Part shown: positions 24,167-31,733 of the stretch, one piece after another
Position numbering within the stretch: position 1 is the first letter of the stretch
How the letters are laid out: every line of letters begins with the position of its first letter
Assembly: GCA_030054835.1 (NCBI GenBank)
Contig: JASGVS010000040.1
Location: 1-31,737 of the forward strand
DNA: 31,737 bases
From: UBA3910 sp002391465
Lineage (GTDB): Bacteria > Bacillota > Limnochordia > Darwinibacteriales > Darwinibacteriaceae
Reading direction: 5' to 3'
Position numbers and translations under genes: made by a program
The notes under the pieces: model-generated
The model's input: the letters and a program-made list of their open reading frames with translations, nothing else
What the model was told of the DNA's origin: nothing
The model's database searches: none

Positions 24167-24532
24167 GATAACATCTCCTTTGTAATTAGGCCATTTGTAA
24201 GCCAAAATGGCACGGATGAATTGGCTCAACTCCGAGAACTCTCCCTCGTGCTGGGCGGCCAGGGTTAGGCATCGCCCATAGGGGCCATCTGTTTGTGCCC
24301 ACCAAGCCATCACCTGCGCCGAATTTCCCTTCAGTACGTGCCGTAGTGGAAGAATCCCGAGATCGTCTGCGCTTGCGGTCCTATCCCCAAACCGTTCTTC
24401 CTGTATCCTAACCGCTTCATAGTAGCAGCGCGCAAGGAGGAGTTCGTCAAACTTCCCCGTTTCACCTTTTTGAACGGTGATTTTACCGGGACAGCTCCGG
24501 ACCGATTTTGAGACAAACGGTTGTATCACCAA
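24167..24532 (-). other. in-frame coding-like extension upstream of toroid gene
   Basis: 122 codons in the same frame as the toroid protein with no stop between. From about residue 24 the composition looks like real protein (GKFDELLLARCYYEAVRIQEERFGD; HVLKGNSAQVMAWWAQTDGPYGRC). The TTG at 24532 has no good ribosome site, and the family normally begins at the ATG at 24166. It may be an N-terminal fusion domain, or the tail of a decayed gene joined in frame. I do not recognise it. Confidence 0.4.
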
Positions 24533-24538
24533 AATAAT

Positions 24539-24585
24539 GGAAACCCTGTTTCCTCTTGTTTCCCGGCAGAGACGGAAAACCCTGT
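24539..24585. repeat. inverted and direct repeats upstream of toroid gene
   Basis: GGAAAC-CCT-GTTTCC (24539-24553) is a perfect 6-bp inverted repeat. GGAAAACCCTGT (24574-24585) repeats its left part with one extra A. They lie between the divergent livJ and toroid/unknown genes and could be operator sites. The rest of the gene-free stretch to livJ (to 24778) holds the weak livJ promoter and little else. Confidence 0.35.
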
Positions 24586-24665
24586 AGGCGGATTCGCAAA
24601 GTCAAACACGTTAAAATGCGTAAAATGCCTGGGAATTGGTAAGAAATTGTGATCTTTTGTGCCCT

Positions 24666-24694
24666 TTGTGTAAACTTTTACGAAATCAATATGT
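24666..24694 (+). promoter_or_regulatory. weak candidate promoter of the liv operon
   Basis: TTGTGT (24666-24671), a 17-nt spacer, ATATGT (24689-24694). A short inverted repeat GTAAA-CT-TTTAC (24670-24681) lies between the boxes and could be a regulator site. Both boxes are poor, so this is only the best match seen in the gap. Confidence 0.3.
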
Positions 24695-24778
24695 GTTTTA
24701 GGAGGAAGCCTGCTGTTTCCGTAGAACCATGGGCTTAATTGCTCAAAACACGTAAACGAGATGGAGGAGAATTACAGA

Positions 24779-25912
24779 ATGTCGTATGAGCGAATCAAAA
24801 GAGTAGTAATCTGTGTAATGCTGGTTTGTGCGTTGGTTGTACCAGGTTTTGCTCAGGAAGAGCCAATAAAAGTGGGTCTGATCTCTTCCCTAACCGGGAG
24901 CGTGTCAACCTACGGTCAGTCAGTGCGCAATGCTGTGACCATGGCTGTTGACGATATCAACGCCTCAGGCGGGATCCTCGGCCGTCAGATCAATTTGGTC
25001 ATCCTCGATGACAAAGGCGACGGTACAGAAGCAGCCCAAGCGGCCCGCCGTCTGATCGACCGAGAAAATGTGGCGCTCATTTTGGGACCCGTTATTACCC
25101 CCTGCGTCATGGCAGTGGCACCCATTGCCCAGGCTGCAGGAGTACCTATGCTCACACCGACCGGAACGGGAGATGAGATTACGACTATCGGTGATTTCAT
25201 CTTCCGGGGTGCGTATAAGGACTCCTTCCAAGGCCGGGTGATGGCCCAGTTTGCCTTTGAGAACCTCGGCCTAAGAGAAGCCGCCATAATCTACGATGTG
25301 GCCAACGATTATTCGGTTGGACTGCGCACTGCCTTTAAAACGACCTTTGAAGGGCTGGGCGGCAGGGTTATAGCGGAAGAATCCTACTACACTGGAGATA
25401 CCGATTTCAGCGCGCAGCTGACCGCCCTGGCTATGCGCAACCCCGCGGCTCTCTTTATCCCAGATTACTACTCCACCGCTGGGCCCATTCTAATGCAGGC
25501 GCGGCTGATGGGTATGGATTCAGTTATGCTCGGTGTAGACGGCTGGGACTCCCCTGACCTCACTGCCCTTGCTGGTGGGTTTGAGGAAGGCGGTTACATA
25601 GTTAACCATTATTCCAGTGAAGTGGACAGCCCAGTCACGCAAGAGTTCATTGCCCGGTACACAGCCACCTTCGGACAGGCACCTGATGCCCTAGCCGCCT
25701 TGGCTTACGACGGCACCTTGATCGCGGCTAAAGCACTGGAAGCTGCCGGTACAACCGAGCCAGCAGCTCTGAAGGAAGCCTTGGGCATAGTGGGCATCGA
25801 AGGGGTGACCGGTACCATTAACATGGATCCGGAGGGTACGCCCATTAAATCGGCGGTTATTCTCACCATCACAGGCGGCAAGTGGGTGTTGGTGGACAGA
25901 ATCGATCCGTAG
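24779..25912 (+). CDS. livJ: branched-chain amino-acid ABC substrate-binding protein (LivJ type)
   Basis: 377 aa from the ATG at 24779 (GGAGGAG 9 nt upstream; a 6-codon-earlier ATG lacks a site). Signal peptide SYERIKRVVICVMLVCALVVPGFA with an AxA-like cleavage site; the cysteine in it is not in a lipobox. The mature protein opens IKVGLISSLTGSVSTYGQSVRNAVTMAVDDINASGGILGRQI, the Peripla_BP_6 hallmark. It binds Leu/Ile/Val or related ligands and hands them to LivHM. It is first in the five-gene operon. Exact ligand is not readable. Confidence 0.93.
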   Translation: MSYERIKRVVICVMLVCALVVPGFAQEEPIKVGLISSLTGSVSTYGQSVRNAVTMAVDDINASGGILGRQINLVILDDKGDGTEAAQAARRLIDRENVALILGPVITPCVMAVAPIAQAAGVPMLTPTGTGDEITTIGDFIFRGAYKDSFQGRVMAQFAFENLGLREAAIIYDVANDYSVGLRTAFKTTFEGLGGRVIAEESYYTGDTDFSAQLTALAMRNPAALFIPDYYSTAGPILMQARLMGMDSVMLGVDGWDSPDLTALAGGFEEGGYIVNHYSSEVDSPVTQEFIARYTATFGQAPDALAALAYDGTLIAAKALEAAGTTEPAALKEALGIVGIEGVTGTINMDPEGTPIKSAVILTITGGKWVLVDRIDP

Positions 25913-25924
25913 GAAGGTGAGGGA

Positions 25925-26812
25925 ATGGCTTGGCAAATTACAGTCCTGCAGCAGCTCATAAACGGGCTGGCTGTAGGGAGTATCTACGCCCTCATAGCCC
26001 TGGGCTACACCATGGTCTACGGCATCATTAAGTTGATCAACTTCGCCCACGGCGAGATCTACATGCTGGGCGCATATTTCGGCTTCTACGCCATTTCAGT
26101 ACTGAAACTATCCCTGCTGCCCGCCATCCTGCTATCAATGGGGGCTGCGGCGCTAGTTGGAGTGCTTTTGGAAAGGATCGCCTACAGGCCACTACGGAGC
26201 TCGCCCCGGATCTCGGTACTTATTACCGCCATCGGGGCCTCCCTGCTCTTTCAGAGTACGGCGCAGCTGGTTTTTGGGGCTTCATTTAAACCCTTTCCCC
26301 AGGCCATGCCCTTTCGCCGCATTCAGCTGGGCAAGGTGTTCATTACCAATCGCCAACTGCTGATTTTCGGCGTTGCAGTGCTGCTCATGGTCCTGCTGCA
26401 CTTACTGGTCAACTACACCAAGTTCGGCAGGGCAATGCGGGCTGTGGCCGGGGATAAAGAGGCGGCACTGCTGATGGGAATTAACGTGGACCGGATTATT
26501 TCCATTACCTTTGCCCTCGGCTCTGCTTTGGCCGCTGCTGCAGGTATTCTGGTGGGAATGTATTACAACCGCATCGATCCGTATATGGGCATGATGCCGG
26601 GCTTAAAGGCGTTTGTTGCCGCAGTACTGGGCGGCATTGGCGTGGTGCCGGGGGCGGTTGTGGGGGGACTCTTGATGGGTGTAGCGGAGAATTTGGTGGT
26701 TGTTATAGGCTCTTCCACCTTAAGGGATGCGGTAGCTTTTGCCGTACTCATTGTGGTCCTCCTCTTTAGGCCCAGCGGTCTTTTGGGTAAGAAAGGGATA
26801 GAGAAGGTGTAA
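25925..26812 (+). CDS. livH: branched-chain amino-acid ABC permease LivH
   Basis: 295 aa, about eight membrane helices. Opening LQQLINGLAVGSIYALIALGYTMVYGIIKLINFAHGEIYMLGAY is diagnostic of LivH; GDKEAALLMGINVDRIISITFALGSALAAAAGIL is the cytoplasmic coupling region. With LivM it forms the channel of the Liv importer. The ATG at 25925 has AGGAAGGTGA upstream, 12 nt after the livJ stop. Confidence 0.95.
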   Translation: MAWQITVLQQLINGLAVGSIYALIALGYTMVYGIIKLINFAHGEIYMLGAYFGFYAISVLKLSLLPAILLSMGAAALVGVLLERIAYRPLRSSPRISVLITAIGASLLFQSTAQLVFGASFKPFPQAMPFRRIQLGKVFITNRQLLIFGVAVLLMVLLHLLVNYTKFGRAMRAVAGDKEAALLMGINVDRIISITFALGSALAAAAGILVGMYYNRIDPYMGMMPGLKAFVAAVLGGIGVVPGAVVGGLLMGVAENLVVVIGSSTLRDAVAFAVLIVVLLFRPSGLLGKKGIEKV

Positions 26813-26815
26813 CGG

Positions 26816-27778
26816 GTGAAGAACAAGTTAAGTATCCTGCTCACGGCTGTCATTCTGCTGCTGATTTACACAGGTGTGAGGCTCATGGAAAGCGGTGGCG
26901 TTCTCCTTCCCTACCACGTGCAGATCCTGAGCCTCTGCTGCATCAACGTTATTCTGGTGGTCAGTCTGAATTTGATCAACGGTTTTACGGGGCAATTTTC
27001 CATCGGCCATGCGGGTTTTTTTGCTATTGGAGCGTATTTATCCGCCTATCTTACTGTCAAGCTGCAGGTACCGTTTGTGCCTGCTCTGATCTGCGGTGGA
27101 ATACTTGCGGGCATAACCGGACTCGCGGTGGGTTTGCCTGCACTGCGCCTGCGCGGCGACTATCTGGCCATTGCCACCCTCGGTTTTGGTGAGATCATTC
27201 GGGTAATCATCCTCAACACCAATGCTGTGGGTGGTGCCAGGGGGTTCTCTGGAATTCCTAAATACACCACGTTTGGACTTGCCTATCTGACCGCCATCAT
27301 CACTGTAGTGGCGATCCGCAATTTCGTAAGCTCCGATTACGGGCGAGCGTGCCTGGCTGTACGGGAAGATGAGATTGCCGCGGCATCTTTGGGCGTAAAC
27401 AGCACCTATTTCAAGGTACTCGCCTTTTCCCTAGGCGCCTTCTTTGCAGGGACTGCTGGAGCTCTCTTCAGCCACTACCTGCAGTATATGGCACCAACGC
27501 CGAGCCAGATCGGCTTTTTGAAATCCATTGATATCCTTATCATGCTAGTCTTGGGCGGACTAGGGAGCATCACCGGTTCCATTGTCGCCGCGGTTGTGCT
27601 CACCGTCCTACCCGAATTCCTGCGGGGATTTGCTGAGTACCGCATGGTTATCTATCCCATCCTGCTCATTGCAGTGATGATTTACCGCCCTGCCGGGCTG
27701 CTGGCCGGCAGAGAGTTTTCCTTGGACAGCCTGCTAAATCTTTTCAAAGGAGCGAGAACCCGTGTCGACCACAGCTGA
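26816..27778 (+). CDS. livM: branched-chain amino-acid ABC permease LivM
   Basis: 320 aa. The core is LNLINGFTGQFSIGHAGFFAIGAYLSAYL and ALRLRGDYLAIATLGFGEIIRVII, then VREDEIAAASLGVNSTYFKVLAFSLGAFFAG, all typical of LivM. The GTG at 26816 follows the livH stop by 3 nt. Its last 17 bases overlap the livG start. It is the second half of the channel. Confidence 0.95.
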   Translation: MKNKLSILLTAVILLLIYTGVRLMESGGVLLPYHVQILSLCCINVILVVSLNLINGFTGQFSIGHAGFFAIGAYLSAYLTVKLQVPFVPALICGGILAGITGLAVGLPALRLRGDYLAIATLGFGEIIRVIILNTNAVGGARGFSGIPKYTTFGLAYLTAIITVVAIRNFVSSDYGRACLAVREDEIAAASLGVNSTYFKVLAFSLGAFFAGTAGALFSHYLQYMAPTPSQIGFLKSIDILIMLVLGGLGSITGSIVAAVVLTVLPEFLRGFAEYRMVIYPILLIAVMIYRPAGLLAGREFSLDSLLNLFKGARTRVDHS

Positions 27779-28538
27779 ACTTATGGTAAATAATCTTTCA
27801 GTGCAGTTTGGAGGCCTAAAAGCTGTTGACCAAGTGAGCTTTGCTCTACAACCCCAATCCTTGGCTGGCCTAATTGGCCCCAACGGGGCGGGCAAGACCA
27901 CTGTTTTCAACGCCCTCACAGGCCTCTGCCCAGTAACTGGAGGTGAGATCAGTTTCAACAGTGAACGGCTCACCAACGAGCCTCCCCATGCCATAGCGCG
28001 CTGCGGCATCGCCCGCACGTTTCAGAACATCCGGCTCTTTAAGAACCTCACCGTCCTGGATAATCTGCGTATTGCCTACCACAAAAATAGGCAGTATTCC
28101 CTGCTCTGCGGATTATTCCGTTCGCCCCGTTTCCGAAGGGAAGAGGCGCAGATCACTGCCAAGGCCAAGGATGTACTCGCCCTAGTGGATTTAGCCGATA
28201 AAGCTGACCACCTGGCCGGCAGCCTGCCCTACGGTGAGCAGCGGCGGGTGGAAATTGCCCGGGCGCTGATGCTCGATCCTAAGCTCCTGCTTTTGGATGA
28301 GCCGGCAGCGGGTATGAACCCCCAGGAGACAACTGCCCTCTTGGAGCTGATCCGCCGCCTCCGGGATGAACTCCAGATAACCATCCTACTCATTGAACAC
28401 GATATGAAGTTGGTGATGAACCTGTGTGAGAAGTTGTTCGTACTGGACTACGGCCATCTCATAGCAACCGGTGATCCAAAGTCTATTCAAAGTAACCGAC
28501 GCGTGGTAGAGGCCTATTTAGGGGGAAATCTGGCATGA
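27762..28538 (+). CDS. livG: branched-chain amino-acid ABC ATPase LivG
   Basis: 258 aa. Walker A GPNGAGKTT, the Liv-type insert with IARTFQNIRLF, signature LPYGEQRR, Walker B LLLLDEPAAGMN, H-loop IEHDM. It drives the LivHM channel. The GTG start is 17 nt inside the end of livM with GGAG 9 nt upstream. Confidence 0.96.
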   Translation: MSTTAELMVNNLSVQFGGLKAVDQVSFALQPQSLAGLIGPNGAGKTTVFNALTGLCPVTGGEISFNSERLTNEPPHAIARCGIARTFQNIRLFKNLTVLDNLRIAYHKNRQYSLLCGLFRSPRFRREEAQITAKAKDVLALVDLADKADHLAGSLPYGEQRRVEIARALMLDPKLLLLDEPAAGMNPQETTALLELIRRLRDELQITILLIEHDMKLVMNLCEKLFVLDYGHLIATGDPKSIQSNRRVVEAYLGGNLA

Positions 28539-29248
28539 CTATGCTGGCGGTAGAGGATCTGAATGTCCATTACGGAGTCATTCATGCCCTAAAGGGGATC
28601 AGCTTTCAAGTGAAGAAAGGTGAGATTTTCACCCTCTTGGGCTCCAATGGTGCGGGAAAAACAACTACCCTCAAAGCACTGTCTGGTCTGCTGCCAAAAA
28701 CCGGAGGGAGGGTGTTTTTCAATGGGCAAGACGTAACTAACACACCCAGCCATACCCTGCCTGCGTTAGGTCTGGTGCACGTTCCGGAGGGACGCCGCAT
28801 CTTTGCTGGCCTCTCGGTGGCAGAAAACCTCTTGCTTGGTGCCTATCACCGTAGAGATAGGGCGGAAATTAAAGCAGATTTGGAGTCTGTGTACGAGCTC
28901 TTTCCGCGTCTAGCGGAACGGCGAAAACAGGATGCTGGCTCGCTGAGCGGTGGTGAACAGCAGATGCTGGCTATGGGTAGGGGCCTAATGAGTAAGCCCC
29001 AGCTGCTGCTCCTAGATGAACCGTCCATGGGCTTGGCCCCTATCTTGGTGGAAGAAATATTCCGCTTTATTCAGGAGATCAACAAACGCTCCACCACAAT
29101 CCTTCTGGTGGAGCAAAATGTCCATCTCGCCCTGCAGGTCTCTCACCGTGCCTGCGTACTGGAAACAGGACGCATTGTCACCGCAGGGACAGCGGGGGAG
29201 ATAGCGGAGGATGATCGTATTCAGGAAATTTACCTGGGTGTGGGTTGA
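28535..29248 (+). CDS. livF: branched-chain amino-acid ABC ATPase LivF
   Basis: 237 aa. Walker A GSNGAGKTT, VPEGRRIFAGLSVAENL as in LivF, signature LSGGEQQ, Walker B LLLLDEPSMGLAP, VEQNV H-loop region. The ATG overlaps the livG stop (ATGA), so translation is coupled. It is the last gene of the liv operon; no good terminator is visible before the convergent gene at 29394, only a GCCAATTGGC palindrome. Confidence 0.96.
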   Translation: MTMLAVEDLNVHYGVIHALKGISFQVKKGEIFTLLGSNGAGKTTTLKALSGLLPKTGGRVFFNGQDVTNTPSHTLPALGLVHVPEGRRIFAGLSVAENLLLGAYHRRDRAEIKADLESVYELFPRLAERRKQDAGSLSGGEQQMLAMGRGLMSKPQLLLLDEPSMGLAPILVEEIFRFIQEINKRSTTILLVEQNVHLALQVSHRACVLETGRIVTAGTAGEIAEDDRIQEIYLGVG

Positions 29249-29393
29249 GAATTTACCTCCACCCATTCGATATATGGCCCGTATACACGGCTTAAAGGAA
29301 CGGCGTAGATAGTGCAAAAGAAAATTCCATCGCTTCGGGGCGTGATGAGGCTGGCCGCCAATTGGCTGTTTACTCTGTTCCCGCCCCATTCAA

Positions 29394-30446
29394 TTAGACG
29401 TTGAACCTGAAGGTGATTACGTCACCATCCTGCACAATATAATCCTTCCCTTCCAGACGGAAAAGACCCTCCTCCTTCACTTTCTGCATACTGCCGCACC
29501 TGACCAGATCCTCGTAGGCCACTACCTCGGCCCGGATGAAACCCCTTTCGATATCTGAATGGATCTTGCCCGCAGCGCGACGGGCCGTATCGCCCAGGTT
29601 GATGGTCCAGCTGTGCACTTCCTTTTCCCCCGCGGTAAAGAAGGAAATTAGGCCCAGATGTCTATACACGGTGTTGGCGATGCGGGCGATTCCGGACTCG
29701 CTCACTCCCAGCTCCTCCATGAACACCCTCGCGTCTTCTGCGTCCAGCTCGCTGATCTCCGTTTCGATTTGGGCACTCACCTTGATCAGGGGAACACTTA
29801 TCCGAGCCAGTTCCGCTTCCAGTGCTGCCTGCTGCGGATAGCTGTCTGCGTGCATCTGCTCCTCGTCCAGGTTCACCACCGCGATCAAGGGTTTCTTGGT
29901 GAAGAAATCATAGGTACGCAATAGCTTCTCCTCTTCCGAGTTGAGCTCCAGCTGGCGCAGGGGCAGATCTTGCTCCAAGGTCTCCCTGCATTTCTCCAAA
30001 ACAGCCAGCTCCTCCCCGGCCTTGGGGTTTTTAGTCCTTTGCCCCGCCAGGCGCTCCAGACGGGTTTCCAACAGCATCCAGTCGGCCAGAAGCAGCTCCT
30101 GCTGCAGATCATTGAAATCCTCGTAGGGTTGGATCCCTGTGAGGCTGGGGACAGTTTCCTCGTCAAAAGCCCGCAGCACCGCCACTAAGGAATCCACATC
30201 CCGCACGGACTGCAGGAAATCCAGGGAGTTTCTGCCGGGCTGAAAGCCAGGAACGTCCCAGAAATCAATGGTAGCGTAGGTCACCTTGCGGGAGTTATGA
30301 AGCCTGGCTAGAACATCCACCCGGGAATCAGGAATCCTGCCCACGGCCATCTGCACTTTGCCATTGGCACTGGCAGCGTGATTAGTTAGCAAGCGGAACA
30401 AGGTGCTCTTGCCTGCTTGGGGTTTACCGATAATACCAATCTTCAA
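29394..30446 (-). CDS. divergent YchF-like GTPase with TGS domain
   Basis: 350 aa. P-loop GKPQAGKST (about 7-15), G3-like DFWDVPGF, a helical insertion (about 110-180), G4 NLDE, and a C-terminal TGS/DUF933-type domain that is very like YchF (FFTAGEKEVHSWTINLGDTA; GFIRAEVVAYEDLV; LEGKDYIVQDGDVITFRFNV). YchF binds ribosomes and hydrolyses ATP in preference to GTP. Here the G domain lacks the usual GLPNVGKST and GEGLGNKFL segments, so it is a paralogue rather than standard YchF. The TTG start has GGAGG 9 nt upstream. A canonical ychF is expected elsewhere in the genome. Confidence 0.85.
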   Translation of the reverse strand: MKIGIIGKPQAGKSTLFRLLTNHAASANGKVQMAVGRIPDSRVDVLARLHNSRKVTYATIDFWDVPGFQPGRNSLDFLQSVRDVDSLVAVLRAFDEETVPSLTGIQPYEDFNDLQQELLLADWMLLETRLERLAGQRTKNPKAGEELAVLEKCRETLEQDLPLRQLELNSEEEKLLRTYDFFTKKPLIAVVNLDEEQMHADSYPQQAALEAELARISVPLIKVSAQIETEISELDAEDARVFMEELGVSESGIARIANTVYRHLGLISFFTAGEKEVHSWTINLGDTARRAAGKIHSDIERGFIRAEVVAYEDLVRCGSMQKVKEEGLFRLEGKDYIVQDGDVITFRFNV

Positions 30447-30513
30447 CTTTGTTTTCCTCCAACGTGTGCAGCTAGATTACTTCGAATCCTAGTGCGCTAA
30501 AATGTACTGCTTA

Positions 30514-30537
30514 ATTGTAACATAGTTGCATCAAAAA
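30514..30537 (-). promoter_or_regulatory. extended -10 promoter of YchF-like gene
   Basis: Minus strand TTTTTG-ATGC-AACTATG-T-TACAAT, with -10 TACAAT (30514-30519) and TG one base upstream. It is almost identical to the ylbF promoter element at 10326-10349. It leaves a leader of about 60 nt. Confidence 0.55.
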
Positions 30538-30556
30538 GACACTCTGAATCAATTGT

Positions 30557-30585
30557 AAAAACCGGTTCGGAAGACCAGAACCGGC
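30557..30585 (-). terminator. minus-strand intrinsic terminator, probably of trpP transcript
   Basis: CCGGTTC / GAACCGG, 7 bp plus a G-U, with a 9-nt loop, followed on the minus strand by TTTTT. It lies about 215 nt after the trpP-like stop codon and before the YchF-like promoter. Confidence 0.75.
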
Positions 30586-30718
30586 GGTTGAACTGTACCC
30601 TCCTACTTCCCAATCTGAGTGACGTAAGGGGTCATGGGCCAGCCAGTCTAATGGCTGCCTTTGATGCTTGCCGCATACACCACAACGAGGCTGGTACGGA
30701 AACTTTAACGCAGAAGAA

Positions 30719-30752
30719 GGCCCCGCACTTTAGTGCGAGGCCAAGGTTTTTT
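30719..30752 (+). terminator. plus-strand (possibly bidirectional) terminator
   Basis: GGCCcCGCAC / GTGCGaGGCC, a 9-bp stem with one mismatch and loop TTTA, then AAGG and TTTTTT on the plus strand. No plus-strand gene precedes it; on the minus strand it is followed by the weaker TTCTTCT. Confidence 0.7.
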
Positions 30753-30800
30753 CTGCCAGCAGACTACTCTGTACCGCAGGTTGCAGGAAAATTAAACGGC

Positions 30801-31316
30801 CTACCTTGCCTTCTGCGGAGATACCCTCTGGACAACCTGCATGGAATAGAGTTTGGCTGCCAAGGGGTAGAGAACAAACAGGGCAACTGTGTTGATTCCC
30901 GTGGCCGGCAGAACCACAGCCATCATTAAGGATATGAAGGTAGCAGGAAGACCGCCTACCAAGGCTGCCGTTCCCAGGAACACTGTACCACTGATCAGAG
31001 TTCCGATCACGCCCACCAGCACAACCTTGATCTGCTTGGGCAGCACAGCGGTCAGACCCATGACAGCTGCCGTGGTAATGATCTTGTCCACGATGTTGGC
31101 AATCTGTCCATTGGGAAAACTCGTGGTCATGGCCGTGATCACCGCTGTGGCCAAGCCAGCGGCCACCCTGACCCTGTTGTCAGGTATCACCATGATCACA
31201 ATGAACAGCATGATCAAGGAGAAATCTGGTTTCATACCAGCAAAAATGCCCGGGAAAACCCCGTGCAAAACCAGACCCAGCCCCACCATAAGGCCCGCCA
31301 ACACCAAATCCGACAC
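30801..31316 (-). CDS. trpP: tryptophan transporter of the TrpP family
   Basis: 171 aa if the GTG at 31316 is used. A small membrane protein with about five helices. GMKPDFSLIMLF, TTSFPNGQIANIVDK and a C-terminal VVLPATGINTVALFVLYPL match TrpP (YhaG) of B. subtilis, which takes up tryptophan. Other starts in frame are ATT 31322 (its N-terminus aligns best with TrpP) and TTG 31355; all lie inside or beside a run of (G/A/T)AG triplets. A promoter at 31387-31415 rules out the longer open frame to 31436. It is probably repressed at translation by tryptophan-bound TRAP. Confidence 0.85.
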   Translation of the reverse strand: MSDLVLAGLMVGLGLVLHGVFPGIFAGMKPDFSLIMLFIVIMVIPDNRVRVAAGLATAVITAMTTSFPNGQIANIVDKIITTAAVMGLTAVLPKQIKVVLVGVIGTLISGTVFLGTAALVGGLPATFISLMMAVVLPATGINTVALFVLYPLAAKLYSMQVVQRVSPQKAR

Positions 31317-31317
31317 T

Positions 31318-31363
31318 CTAATCTCAGCTCTTCTCGTCTTTTCTACTCTTCTCAACTCGTCTC
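31318..31363 (-). promoter_or_regulatory. TRAP-binding site in trpP leader
   Basis: On the minus strand four GAG triplets at 2-nt spacing (31363-31346), then a 5-nt gap containing TAG, then AAG, GAG, GAG, GAG and TAG at 2-nt spacing (31340-31318). Nine triplets with 2-nt spacers (one longer gap) is the form bound by the TRAP 11-mer; in B. subtilis trpP, TRAP binds such repeats over the ribosome site. It starts about 17 nt after the predicted transcript start and covers the candidate start codons. Confidence 0.85.
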
Positions 31364-31386
31364 GTCCGTTCCATACAATTTTCACA

Positions 31387-31415
31387 ATAATATCACGTAA
31401 ATCTGTTTTGTGCAA
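31387..31415 (-). promoter_or_regulatory. sigma-A promoter of trpP
   Basis: Minus strand -35 TTGCAC (31410-31415), exactly 17 nt, -10 TATTAT (31387-31392), with TGA just before it (extended -10). The predicted start is near 31380, so the leader is only 25-65 nt and is nearly all TRAP site. Confidence 0.85.
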
Positions 31416-31572
31416 GGATAAATTTTCCCAAGGCACATAAATAGCCCAGAACTACTGCGAAAACAAGCAAAGAACAAGTCAGAATGCGCACGATATATGG
31501 AGGGAGGAAGCAGCCACCGGGTGCTAAACCAACCGATGGGCTTTTCCAGTTTGCGGTGGATGAGACATTCAC

Positions 31573-31609
31573 AGCGTAAAGAAAAAACCCTACACGAAAG
31601 TGTAGGGTT
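31573..31609 (-). terminator. rRNA operon terminator
   Basis: AACCCTACAC / GTGTAGGGTT, a perfect 10-bp stem with a 4-nt loop, followed on the minus strand by TTTTCTTT. It lies 10 nt after the 5S 3' end. Confidence 0.92.
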
Positions 31610-31618
31610 AAAATTAAT

Positions 31619-31733
31619 CTTGGCGGCGAGTTACTCTCCCACCACGAGATGTGGCAGTACCATCACCGCTGAAGGGCTTAACTGCTGTGTTCGGGATGGG
31701 AACAGGTGTCTCCCCTTCGCTATTGCCACCAAG
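31619..31733 (-). rRNA. rrf: 5S ribosomal RNA
   Basis: On the minus strand it starts CTTGGTGGCAATAGCG, contains the conserved CACCTGTTCCCATCCCGAACAC and TTAAGCCC, and ends GTAACTCGCCGCCAAG, which pairs with the 5' end. About 115 nt. It is the distal end of an rRNA operon whose 23S should lie beyond the right edge of the window. Confidence 0.95.

Larger units (their letters stand above)
30447..30800. other. gene-free region with two opposed terminators and possible small RNA
   Basis: No protein gene is supported. The region holds the promoter of the YchF-like gene (30514-30537), a minus-strand terminator (30557-30585) and a plus-strand terminator (30719-30752). Between them is a stretch that can pair GTACC (about 30595) with GGTAC (about 30691) around an AGCCA/TGGCT hairpin. 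I cannot match it to 6S, SRP, tmRNA or a known riboswitch. Confidence 0.5.

Noticed and set aside
29249..29393. GCCAATTGGC palindrome as terminator of the liv operon
   Set aside because: Stem too short and no T-tract; left unassigned.
30588..30929. 113-codon plus-strand open frame
   Set aside because: It runs over a terminator and into the trpP gene on the other strand; composition is not protein-like and no ribosome site is present.
31317..31436. Long N-terminus of the TrpP open frame starting at 31436
   Set aside because: It lies upstream of and across a near-consensus promoter (31387-31415), so it cannot be in the mRNA.
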